Shown here: piece after piece, positions 1-12,585 of the stretch
Position numbering within the stretch: the first letter of the stretch is position 1
Layout of the letters: each line of letters opens with the position of its first letter
From: Onchocerca volvulus
Lineage: Eukaryota; Nematoda; Chromadorea; Rhabditida; Onchocercidae
Assembly (NCBI GenBank): GCA_000499405.2
Contig: HG738139.1
Coordinates: forward strand, 814,564-878,563
Reading direction: 5' to 3'
DNA length: 64,000 bases
The notes under the pieces: generated by a model
The model's input: only the letters and a program-made list of their open reading frames with translations
Databases searched by the model: none
What the model was told of the DNA's origin: nothing
Made by a program: the position numbers and the translations under genes

Positions 1-2686
1 ATTTTGAATCGCTTATTCATACTATAGAACTTGTCAAAGGACCTCAGTAATTGAATGGATAGTTCGAATCGAAAAGAATTCGATCAGTTTGTTTTGATCC
101 AATTGAAACTTATCCTCTCCGATGAAATCTTAAAACATGCAGCAGAATTAAGCTTAGATTGAATGCGCATTTTGTCTCGGAAAACTGAACTAAATATATA
201 AAATTTTTCCAAAATAATTGTCGCAAGTGATTTTATTGATAATACATCGACTTTTAACGAATGATCCGCGGCGAATCAACATATGGCACATCGGACTGGT
301 TTTAATTGGCTTTGTTAACAAGATCGCTCATTTATGTAACAGCCAAGCTAAACTTTATTTAGAAGTTTAGAAGTTTAGCTTCTGGAGGAAAATTATTCCT
401 GCAATAGCGATAGGATATCAGTTCGAATTTCGAGAAATTTCGAAAAAGAAAATTGGATGAAATCTTTATCTCAAAATATAATCAACTGATTTATTTTTAT
501 ATATCCGTCCAATGTTCGTATTAATCATCATTTCTTTGAATTCCGCTATTTCTAACTTCTAGCTTTAAATATTTTTGATCTTATTTTGTTGAATATCAGA
601 TTCCATTACAAATCTGTTAATCTCAGCTCTTTCAACTAATTTTGTATAACTAAAAAAGAAAGTTGGTCAGAATTATTACTATAGTTTATACGGAAATTAT
701 GCTTCCAAAAAAGATGGCTTCCTGTAAAAAGCAGCTATTTTGATGTTTTGAGTATTATTTATTTCTTCTTCAACAAAAATATCATTTATCTGTATGTGCA
801 TTATTAATTAGTGTAAAAAACGACCAATACTGAAATAATTCGTCAATTACAAAATCATACATATTATGTATTTAACCTAAATATATGCATTTAATGCAAA
901 TAATGTTCATTTTAAACTAGTATTTTGTGGATTGACTCGATAAGTTATATATGATATCAGATAAGATATTCAAAAAGAATATTAAAAGAAAACTTATCAA
1001 ACAGTAGGAAATTTTTCACATTTCACGGACAATCCAAACATGTAGTAAAATCCAAAAAAAAAAAAAAGAAAATCAGATAAAACAACAAAAACAATTTGTA
1101 AATAGGTGTAAAATTTAGATAAGATTACAGAAACAATTTTTAATTCCATGAAATTTAAAGAAGCAGAAGTTAGCGATTCAGATGTAGATCATGTGATAAG
1201 GTAGAAAGAGAAAGAGCATATTATTAAGTAAAAATATTTAGTTATTATTTTTTTCATTGCAGTAACTTCTTATATAGAGTTATAATTATTTGGACAATTT
1301 GGCATTTGAATTTCTTTTTTGTCTAACAATTATATCTATTTCAAATTTGTCTATTTTACTATCATTTGCTTTTGATCATAACTACTGACTTGTCTTTGAC
1401 AAAATTCGAAATCATTCAACTCTAATTTAATTGGAAAATTGGCACATTTTTTAGTCCAAATAATTTCAAACTCTAGGACATAAGCAAATGGAAATTAATG
1501 AAAGGAATGTGAAGAATTTGAATTAACCTTTGAGAAGAATAAATGCAACTCATATGTAAGCATTTAGTCAATAGAAAGCGAACGAACATGATATGAATAT
1601 GAAAAAGTAACAGGATAGGAAATTAAGAGTCGAAAGAAGAGTTTTTTTTTTTTTTTAACTGCTGAAAAGCAAATTTCAGGAATGGGTAAACAATGATGAA
1701 AAAATGATTTAAAAAGAAAATAAAGAAGTGAATTAATGAACATATCACAGTATCAATGAATCCGGTGGTAAACATTAACATCTTTGAATCAATACAACAC
1801 AACCAATTAACAAATTTAGAAATGAAAACAAAAAAAAAAAAAAAAATAACACAACCAACATTAAAACATATTTCATTGAAGAATTCATCTAGCAATCTTC
1901 GAATATATTAAATATATGAGAATTTTTCAAAAATAGACAACCATACAATAAAAAACGAAATTATATCAGAAAAATAATTGATTTTTTTAATTTCTTTCAG
2001 ATGTATCAAAAGATGTTGTGATATAATTAATGCTATGTGCGTTGCATATTTGTATAAAAAGCTTGAATTATCTCTAATTAATTCTTTATGAAATAGCAGT
2101 GATTTAAAAATACTGCTATTTAAGAAGCAGAAGTCATCAAAAGTATCCAAATTGTTGTTGACTAAGTCATATTTATTTCCGCTGAAAGTGTTTTTTTCTG
2201 TAAAAAAAAAACATGAAAGGAAAACTGGCAAATTAATTTTACGAAGCAAAATACAAAAAGGCAAAAAAAAAAAAAAAAAAAAAGCACTCAAAAAATTTTC
2301 TCACTATATTATAAAACGATTCGCTCAATATTTAGGCCAACTTTCAGTAGACAAATTTGGAAAATGAAGGATCTTCTCAAATGCTTTCATTTTTCAAAAA
2401 TTATTTTCTATTGAATTTTGGATAAAATGGAAAACTATCAGTCATTATTACCAAATGATATATTTTTTTAGCACCATCTATTAACCAAAATTAAAAAAAA
2501 AAAAAATAAATAAATAAATAAATAAAGCTGCAAACAGATGAAAACAACGGAATATGATCACGAATCAAAAATCATTCCCGCGTTTTGAGCAAAATCGAAA
2601 AAACACATTCGAAAGCATTCCGTGATTCACCGAACAAGGAAGCACATCGTCTATCTTCATCATTATTACTGCTGTCGCTGTATATA
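1..2686. other. AT-rich non-coding flank
   Basis: I find no exon-like stretch here. Short open frames are built from poly(A)/poly(T) tracts and have no splice context or family motif. The part next to 2,687 should include the 3' UTR of the GalNAc-transferase gene, which reads leftward into this stretch. Confidence 0.6.
2506..2526. repeat. (TAAA)n microsatellite
   Basis: About five tandem TAAA units follow a 15-base A run. It is simple sequence without other context. Confidence 0.9.
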
Positions 2687-5600
2687 TTAATCTTGTACCT
2701 TATATCCTCCCAACCTCCATTTCTGTACCATATCAATATACGAACACGTGTTTAACTGTAATCCGGATTCATTTGCTTGCAGACATAAACCTGTTTCTCG
2801 GTGTCTCAGCAGAAATGTCTGAAATTCTTCTTTTTTAATAATTTGAACATCAAGGAATAACTAAAAATTCCTTTTGCAATCCTATTTATGATAGTTCTTG
2901 TATTAGTCAAAAGAGCTATTATAAAAATTATCAAAATTACTACACATAACATTTCAATTTGTCAGAAATTTGCGAACTTACTTCTTTCTCGTAATCAAAT
3001 TCCATTTTCAAAGATGGTATCGAACCAATACATTTTTCCATGCTAACACCTTTTACTGTGAAAGCTACGCAAAGTTCGTCAGAACGAATTTCACCTTTTC
3101 CAGTATAAGTCCACAACTATAACAAAATTATGAATTCGATTTTTTCTTTGAGTATCCTTACTTAAGCTTTGTTATATTCATATGAAAATGTCATTTTGAA
3201 AACGTCATTTAACATTTGAAAAATAAGACTCCTATTTTTAGAAATAGGAGTCTTATTTTTCTATATTTTTACTTAAAAATCAATATTTATATTCTTACTT
3301 AAAATCAGTGCTAACCATTTCGGCAAATGACAGTTAGATTCAATACCTTATAAATATATTTTATAAATTAAGATAATAGCCAGAAAAAATAACAATTCTT
3401 ATTAAAATGCAAATAACAATTAATCAAGAAAATCTAACACATCATTCCAACACTTAAAAAATGATTAACAATGAAGGCAATAACTATAAGCCAGATAGAA
3501 AGATTTATTCATTATCTTTCAAATTAAATCTTGCAAACCTGATTACCACCTTTGCCATGACAAGGAAACATGCTAGGAGAATCACCAGCTGAACGACCTC
3601 CTGTATCCAGACATTTCATTACTCCCATATTTTTTACCTATAAGGACAAAATCTCATTAGTAATTATCATATAATTCGAAAAAAAAATAACGGTATTGTA
3701 TACATCAGTAATAACTGATGTTTGTGCAAAAATATGTTCTTTTTTAATCGATTGTATCTTAATCCCAGAAAAATACATTACTGGAATCAATAATTCTAGA
3801 AAATAAAGAAAAAAAAATATTATTGAATATTAAAGAATTATGCACAACTCGATAAAATTGATTAATGCCCAAATAAATAAGAAGAATTCAATGAAATAAA
3901 AAAAAAAAAGCCTACTATAAAAATTACCTGTCCTAAACTGAGAAAATCGATTGGAATGGGTGATTCCGGATAAATCGTTTCCAAATACCATCGAAAACTT
4001 TTACATTGCAAATTCTCGCGTAAAATTTTTCGTTCTGTTAAATCTCCAGCATCGACCTCTTTGGCAGCTAAAATTGCTGAATGATAAACAACGAAAGCCA
4101 AATATATTGGAAGAATAACTTCTTAACTTTTCCAAAAGTTAGATCCCAATAAAAACGAAGGAAAAAAAGATTAGATCCTAATATAAATAAAAAGAAAAAA
4201 AAATGAATAAGTGACTAGGGGTTATTTAATTATTTGGTTTAAATTCTCATTTAGTCTTCATCAAATGATAAAAATAAACAACAAAATTGAAGGAAATCCA
4301 TACGATGATTTTGTGATCCTTTTTAATTTAAAATTTAAATTAGAATTTAAGATTTCAAAATTCATAATATTTGAATTATTGAAAAGGTAATAGTGAGATT
4401 CTAAATTTTTAATAACTTTTAGCAAATATCTAATAATTCCTAAAACATACCAGGTACCATATTATAAAATATATCTTTATATTCATCCATCCAAACCTCA
4501 GCAGTACGAGCGGCATTATGATGTATAACTTTCGCTGTACCACCGGGAAATGAATAAGGAGTATGCTTACGAAATACATGGCCAACTCGAGAACATGGAT
4601 GAATCTCCAAGCTACCACCGCACATCCATACCTGAGAACAAATATTGGCAAAAACTTGACTTCATTAAATTGTATAGAAATTTTCAGATTTTACTTGGAT
4701 TTTCATATAAATATTTTTCAGAAGTTATTTTTGGTATAATATATATAGCTTTTAATCTTGTTAAAAAAAAAAACTGAATGCGAAAATCAATTATTATATC
4801 CATTCCAACTCAGATTTTTTTCAATTTTCAGAGTGAAAATAAGAGAAAATAGGTTTTGGAAACAGTCAAAAAGCGGTTTAGAAATCCGTCAAAAAGTCTG
4901 AAAATTCAAAATTCACTAAGCATAGAAATTACCCTAAATGAAATTTCCAGATTTTCACCACCCCAAACTTCCATTCCCTCATCATACGAACCGATATCAT
5001 AGAAAAATTGCCGATCAATAGCAAATAATCCACCAGCAATTGTCGGGGTCCTGAATAATTTAAAAGCAATGTGCCGTTTAGGCTTCCTAGAATTACATCA
5101 GTTTTTAACAGTTCACATTTCAAACTGTAAAATGAAATTGAAAAAATTGATGAAAAACTCACTGAAGAGGAATTGAACGGTCGTGATTGCGCCGTTCCAT
5201 TTCTCGCATTGGAACCTATAAAATATGCAATAAAATATTAAAATAAAAATACTGCCACTAATTCTAAAAAATTATTTGAAATTTTTGAGACTTTATTTCA
5301 TCTATTCACTCCATCAATTATAGGAAAAAAAAAAAAAAAAATAAGAAAGCGTGAGAAATGACACTTACTGGATACCATCGAAAGTTCAGGTGCCAATTGA
5401 AACCGCCCCAAGTAACATCAGATGCAGTTATGTATTCAAAATTTTCATCCGAAATAACATCAATAATTGGTGCTACAACACGTTTTCGATCGGTCAATAT
5501 TCGATCTAATAAAGGTTCCAACCATCCCTCCGTTACCTCAACATGTGCATCCAAAAACAGTAGAACCTAAAAATTGAGATCTAGAAAAAATGATATTAGA

Positions 5601-7741
5601 AATTTAATAGTTAAACGAGAAATGTTATTGTAATTCTTCATATTTATTCTAATTCCTTTTTGAATTGAATAATTAAAAAAATACAATCTGCACTAATAAA
5701 TTCTGCAAGATAATAAAATATTACAACAAAAACTTCCAGATTTTTCTGAAATTTCCATCAAACTTCTAAAACAGAAATCTTCTTTTAAAATTCCTATGAA
5801 AAGAACTTTCCCGCTGGATGCATTTTAAATTCATGTGTACCTTTCCTTTTGCAATCTTTGCACCATGTAAACGTGCTCGGATAAGACCAGACCGTTTTGG
5901 TAGATGAATGAGATGAAAGGGAAGTGAAAATCTTTTGATGTATAAATCAAGAGGCTTTTGCAAATACGCTGAAATTTGAAATATCAGTCCATAAAAATCA
6001 ATAGATTAACTTTCAAAAATAAGTTTAAACTTCAAAAAGATTAACTTTCAAAAATAAGTTTAAACTTCGAAAAGTAAACAAGGTCAGATATGACCACATG
6101 AAACAATAATCATTGGTTTTTGATTTTATAAATGTATTATTTAACATATAATCATTTCATCTATCAGTTTGCAATTATCTAATTTCAGTTCTCATACACT
6201 CAAAATAAGAATATAATGAATGAGTAAAAGCAACAAACTTCGGTTCGATAGATCATCGATGAGAATAACTTCTTTAATTAAATGAAGTGGACTTCGATTT
6301 ATAACAGAGTGTATTGTGCGAAGAAGTGTACTCCATGCTTCGTTATGAAAAACAATTATTATAGATACTTTTGGTAAACTGGTCACATCGTATTTTCGTG
6401 CAGCTTTGCGACACCTTAATTAACATGAATCAATTTATTGATTCCATATTTTATTATTCATAATCAATTAAAAACTTAATTAGTCGTTAATTCTCACAAC
6501 AAAGACAGCCTCGATAAGGAACTTGCAAAAAATTCATTTCACCGTTACAAGTAGAATCAACTTTTTAGGTGGCATTAATGAATTTGTAAATGAATTTTGA
6601 TGATGCTGATAAATCCACAACCGTTATGAAGTTAATCACCTCCCGCTATCAAATGATATCATTCCATTAACTTAATATGAAAACCAACTTTGATGACCGA
6701 TAATCGGGAAGTGTCCGATTGATAGATATCATATCAGAAGCCATCACATCAAACTGATTTTCCTTAAATTTCCGATTTCGTTCTTCTTGTTGCGATGGAT
6801 CGATGATTACTGAACTACCCATTTCACCAGGTCCATTTCTCTCGAACGTCAAACCTTAAGTTTAGAGAGTACAATATCAAACGTTCTTTGTTATCATCAA
6901 AAATTAGAAATTACATTTATGTAAGAAATGAGAGAAAATATGCATAATTGCATAATTACTTTTTAAAAATGTTTTCAAGAAAGGAAAAAAAATATTCTGC
7001 TAAGATGATGAACAATTATTCCGTTAAAAGAACGAACGTTTAAGCAATATTTCTAATTCTTCCATAGCTTCGCGATCAATAAAATCATTTGATTGAGCCC
7101 TAAAATCATCTTCCGAACGACGGTCACCTCGTAACTTTATTGCAACTCTGAAAACAAAAATTGAATAAGAAGAACGAAAATATGCAAAATTTATGTCATG
7201 AAATTATCGATATGCTAGTGTTCGAATCATAGATTATCATAATTCTGAATTTTACTCTGAAAATTATGGAAAGAATGAATTTGGAAATACACGGAAAATT
7301 CTTATCAAAAGTAGTAATTAAATGAGATATCTACAATTGTTTAATATGACATAATCATATTGCAAATATTACAAGCAGTCAACTAACAGATCATTTGCGA
7401 TATCATTATTAGAATAATGGATTAATTACTTAAAGAAGTTCATAAATAAAATGTTTGCTTTAAATTTAAAACAATTTTAGTAAAGATTATAAATCAGCTA
7501 ATCACTTGCCATATTTACCAATTACTAATTTTTTTAAAAAACCCATAATAAGAATTTATCCCGAAAAAGAATATGTAAAAAAAAAAAAAAAAAAAAAAAA
7601 AAGAAAGCAAAATGAGACTTACTTTGAAGTTATTCTGTTACTACCGGTATCAAGAAAATGAAATAATATAATGACATCAATCATCATCCATACTAGAGAA
7701 GTTAGCACAATTGCGCGACATACATCAACCCGTAAGCGCAT
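2687..7741 (-). CDS. Polypeptide N-acetylgalactosaminyltransferase (GALNT1/gly-3-like)
   Basis: This Golgi enzyme starts mucin-type O-glycosylation by moving GalNAc from UDP-GalNAc to Ser/Thr. I join 13 exons (join of complements, gene order): 7741-7623, 7147-7038, 6854-6689, 6414-6239, 5968-5841, 5566-5369, 5215-5163, 5050-4933, 4631-4451, 4076-3928, 3637-3539, 3116-2982, 2818-2687; 587 residues, close to the 559 of human GALNT1. Visible: a signal anchor at about residues 10-30; the GT-A core with [13 protein letters not shown]; the metal-binding D-x-H as [13 protein letters not shown]; the acceptor-side motif [12 protein letters not shown]; and a C-terminal ricin-type lectin domain with CLDTGG and a Q-x-W repeat (NQLW) split by an intron. 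[12 protein letters not shown] near the end of the catalytic region is closest to GALNT1/13. The ATG lies directly after an AG acceptor, which suggests trans-splicing or a 5' UTR intron. Family is certain, subfamily is inferred. Confidence 0.93.
3218..3261. repeat. Perfect 20-bp inverted repeat with 4-nt loop
   Basis: The arms 3,218-3,237 and 3,242-3,261 are exact reverse complements, separated by TTAG. It lies inside the intron between the two exons of the lectin domain of the GalNAc-transferase gene. The pre-mRNA would form a long hairpin there. Confidence 0.9.
6004..6073. repeat. 35-bp tandem duplication
   Basis: Two adjacent 35-bp copies (6,004-6,038 and 6,039-6,073) differ at one base. 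They lie in an intron of the GalNAc-transferase gene, so a recent local duplication is the simplest explanation. Confidence 0.9.
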
Positions 7742-10700
7742 CTGTCTCAAAAAAAAGCGAATTAATAATAACGGGAGAGAAATTGCTTTTGCAAAAAAAA
7801 AAACAAAAAAAACAAACTTATCGAAATTTGCGAAACGTAAAGTTATCGGAAATAAAATTAAAATGAATCTTAAAATTGTATTATAATATTATGGCGAAGA
7901 CTTAAGATACCAGGAAAATTTCAAGATAATTAACATTTTTAATTTATATTAATTTTAGCTGGAAATGTTTGTTCCTCTAAGTGTAAGTAAATAAACAATA
8001 AGATTTGTAATAGTCAAATAGGATTCGCAATAAAGCCAATTATAATCACTGCTGGATGCCACTGATAGTGATAGTAATGAAAGAAAAAATTTAATAACGA
8101 AATCAAGACTCGCAAATTTCAACAAAGACAACAAAATTAAATGTTGGAGAAATCTCATTAGTCTATCTACGAAATTTTAATGCTGAAAAGCCACAGAAAT
8201 GAAAGTAAACCAGTCATTATAAGATGATTTATTACAGTGACTTCTAATTCTATAAAATAATAGTAAGTAGAGAAGAACTGATTAAAATTGTATTACTCCT
8301 TTAATGATCGATCGATAAAGTTCATTTAGGAAATTTCAAATTTTTAACTTATAAATGGATATAATAGTTCTTGTAACTGATGCAATAAATGAATTAAAAT
8401 AACAATTAAATGAAGAAGAAAAGAAAAATTCGCATAATTGTGCAAGCAGTTGTCTTAGAAAACTTTACTGAATAAACAAATTAAAAAGTTTCTTTTTTAC
8501 ACACAAACAGTATACATACACATAAAAATCTTCCTTTCCGCCTTGTTTTTTCTCTTAAAAATGAAAAATTTTTCATAAAAATTCATTAGTTTGTAAAATT
8601 TATTAATAATGATTGTTATCGAAAATAAAATTAATGTGACAGTCATCATCATCACCATCACACTGTTTTTTCAACTTTCATTTCATCGGATGGATTACTG
8701 ATATTACAATTCTTTATAAATACATCCGTATGTATGTACTTTCGAATATATTTCTCTTAACAAAAAGTGTGCAATTTCGAATAATTTATTTTGCAAATCT
8801 GGTTTTGAAATATATCAAAATATGCTTAGTAAATATTCATTTGGCACTCATATTAATATTCAAACTATACATAACTAATTAATTAATCTAACTAAACTTC
8901 CCTGAAAATTTTCTTAACTTGGTCTATCATTTTGATAGAATTTTTAACTTCATTTTAAAAGAAGATCGTTTTTTTTTTTTTTTTGTTAATTTTATTTGTG
9001 TGAAATATTCAAATTTCGTTTTTTACACCAAAAAAAATTCTCAACTTTTTCATAATAAAATAAAAGGAATATCTCATTGAAACGATTCATTTGAATATCA
9101 ATAAGAGTTAGAATCAAGAATTGTCTTTTCATCTTTTTTTATAATTTAGAATTATGATCGGTCTTAAGATAGAAATAATTCACTTTGTCTTGCATAACTA
9201 ATCCTATCTACTTGCTGGGCTTTAAGCTTTTCTCAATAGAGCTATCGGCAATCTTTGATCAACAGAATTGCAAAGAAAAAAAAAAAAAAAAAAAAAGGAA
9301 AAATGGTATCATAATTGGATTTTAAAGTAAATATATAACATGTAAATAAATAAAAAATGAAGGAGACTAAATGCAAGTACAATTTTTAAAAGGCTGATTT
9401 CAAATAAAACGAATCTATGAATCGCAAATAGATTTCAATCGACAGACTAAACTTTGCTATTGATATCTTAGAAAAAATAAGCAATGGAAATATATAGGAT
9501 GATATCAAAGTTTTCATTGGTTTCATTAATTACATTTTGGAATGCAAAACTGAGAAATTTTAAAATTTTTTAATAGTAGAATTTCTGAAAAATTAAGAAG
9601 TACAAACGGAGAACTACGAAAAACGAAATACTAACCTGAACCAGACGAAAGAATTATAAAAAATTTATTGATCATAATAGAAATCTTAGAAATAAATTCA
9701 GCAAATTTGAGAGATTTTATTCGATGAATTGAAACCCATGAAATGTTATGGCTTTTTTAGGCTTAAAACAAAATATTTCAATTACTGAGAATTTAAGAAA
9801 AAAAAAATAAGAAGCGATTTATTTATTGCTACACAAAATGAAAACTAGGAAAGTTAAAAGAAGAATCAAATTAATCAAATTCTAAATCAAAAATCAAGAA
9901 TCAAGTCGAAATAAAAATCAAATTTTTCTTAGACATTTATTATATTTTTAAACTGACCATACATAGATATAATTAATTACATACAACTAAAACAATTCTT
10001 TCCCGACAATATTTACTTAAATTTGGGTAACTAAATCGTTAAAATTGTCTAAATTTGGCATCTATATATAAAGTTGAGATACTGGAGATAAATGGATGAA
10101 AAAAAAATTAAGATAAAAAAAAAAAAGGAATTGGTGGAACGAATATATTGCACTTCTTAAATATCAAATTTATGCATAGATTAGAGATGAAAAGCGCCGA
10201 CTGTACTGACCATTAAGAGTAGATATATAATAAGAAATTCATTAATTGATTTCAATCTTCGGAAAACAAATATATAATTCGTTGAAACATTACGAAATGC
10301 GAGTGAAGCAAAAGATAAAAATCTGAAAGACCGTAAAGAATAAATTTTAACAAAATCTATAAATTAAAGGTGATAGAAATTCGCCAATATGACAAGCTAG
10401 AAATTTAAATCCTTCTTTTTATATCCTAGATTGAAATTAAAATGACTCAGATATTTTCTGATGTTTTTCAAAGTGATTACATGAAATTGACATCACTGTT
10501 CTTATCTTTCTATATCTTTTCCACTTTTTTCCAAATTATTGTTAAACATTTTACATTCTACTAATAAATAAAAAGCAATTGAGTATGGTACAAAAATATG
10601 TAATTTGATTTTTAAAATGAACAAACAATTATTGAAGGCAAAATGAACAATAATAAAAATTTTTTATGGAAAGAATGCAAGGCACATGGTATGATCTTTG

Positions 10701-12585
10701 CAATTTAAAATATAATTTAATTTAAGATTTTAAAAATACAATTTAAAAAAGATTTATACCATTTGGAAATTTAAAAAAATACAAATATTATATATTGTAT
10801 TTTAAATTTATAAAAAATTTAAAATACAAACTTATTACATACAAAACATGTATTGAAGACATGCAAGCACGAAATATCTACGAACAAATGAACAAGTGAA
10901 ATCAGTTTTTTTTTTTCTTAACTTACGATTAATAACCATCGATTATCATTTACATAATGTTCTCTCTAAAGTATGATACAGATGTAAAAGCTGCCAACAT
11001 GTAAGGATAAGATGAATTCTATTCAAAATTTAAACAAACAATCAATATATTTTGCAATGTCGAAAATTGAATTCATTTACTGAAAAAAAAAGAGACATAT
11101 TTCCGCTGGTTTTATAAAACAAAAGAAAAAAGCAGAAAAAAAGATACCTTTCCGTTTTTTTTTCCGTGAAATTATCATTGCTAAAAATTATCTAACATTA
11201 ATCTAAAATTTCAAAACTAACGATAATGAAGATTTGAGCACTTATTCAAAACAAGTAAATAAAGAATAATGCTAAACAACATTTCTGAATCTGTATAACC
11301 AGACGCAGATATATTAATATATGTATCCACAGTGTACAAAATAAATAAAAATAGGCAAATACCATTCTATCTATCGAAAAAGATATATGTTAAAAAAAAA
11401 AAAAAAAAAAACGTTCATAACTGAAATGGAAGTTTTGTATATTAATTACGATTAAAAAAAAAGAATGGAAATTTGGAAAGTAGAAAAAATTATAATCTAC
11501 TTAATTAAATTAAAGAAATCAAATTGAAACAACTGAACAACAAAATCGAATGGTAATATACCGATTTTGCATTTCTGTTAAATTGAAGAGATTTAATGAT
11601 CTTCAGAATCCAGAATCCTCATTTTTTTCAAATCTTCTGGAAATAGGCTTCTAATTATGAGTGTTAGAAATCTCAAAAAAATTGCTCATCTGTGCTGAAT
11701 ATAAAATTCTAATTTAGACTATAAATTAATGCCATTTTTTTTTTTTTTTTTTTCAATATATCATCAACTCAAGAGCAATTCTCGTGACTTGCTAAATTTA
11801 GCTTCATATGTATTTCATTTCCTTATAATGACTTGTCCTACTTTGTGAAATTGATAAAGAAATAGTCGGATTAATATAAATAATACAATAAAATATGAAA
11901 TAAGATTCTCAGATAATCTTCCTATTATTATTTCCTGTCGAACGGTACTTTATCGCCTTCAATGAGAACTCCGTAGGATCTTCTCTACTCAAGTACTTTT
12001 TACAACATAGCAGAACTACAGTTCAACATTTATAATTCCTCGAAAGAGAGAGAGAAAATGAATCAATATGTTAATTCTTACCAAGTGTAAATGTATATTG
12101 CACATATTTCACTCCAAATTGTGTGTATTCAGAGAATTAATAATCATACTGATCATATTAACAAATTTTCGCTAATATTACCAAGAATTTTTTTTTAATT
12201 TTTGAAATTGCTAAAAAAAAAACAATGAAGTCCATTTTAGCCCAAAATTGAATTACTAAATAAGTCGAAACTTTCATCTAAACAAAGCGATGGATGGTGT
12301 AACACATTCATATTAAAGCTTAGATATAAGAAGCAACAATTCTTTTGTTAAATCGTAAATTACAAGTGACGAATAAATATCAATTATCAAAATATATGTT
12401 AAAAGTGACGAATCAATGTCAATTATCAAAATGTGTGTCAAAATGGGACGATGGAGCGATTGGACTACAAAGGAACTATCACTGAGTAACATAAAGTACA
12501 TTCTTGTTTCAAAGATCATTTCATCAACACCATTATTATCATCTGAGATTTGTGGCAATACTGGCCGTTCATAGGATTATCATCA
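7742..12585. other. Non-coding interval between two leftward genes
   Basis: This stretch holds the upstream region of the GalNAc-transferase gene and, at its right end, the 3' UTR of the LOTUS-Tudor gene. I see only low-complexity AT sequence and long A/T runs (for example near 8,970, 9,275, 11,393 and 11,740), and no supported exon, RNA gene or element apart from the 39-bp repeat listed separately. Confidence 0.5.
12366..12443. repeat. 39-bp tandem duplication in a putative 3' UTR
   Basis: Two adjacent 39-bp units (12,366-12,404 and 12,405-12,443) differ at about five positions. They begin about 140 bases past the stop codon of the LOTUS-Tudor gene, so they are probably transcribed in its 3' UTR. 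The leftward open frame across them is a by-product of the repeat. Confidence 0.85.

Noticed and set aside
12313..12558. 81-codon minus-strand frame rich in ILIIDI
   Set aside because: It is generated by the 39-bp tandem repeat and lies past the in-frame stop of the LOTUS-Tudor gene.
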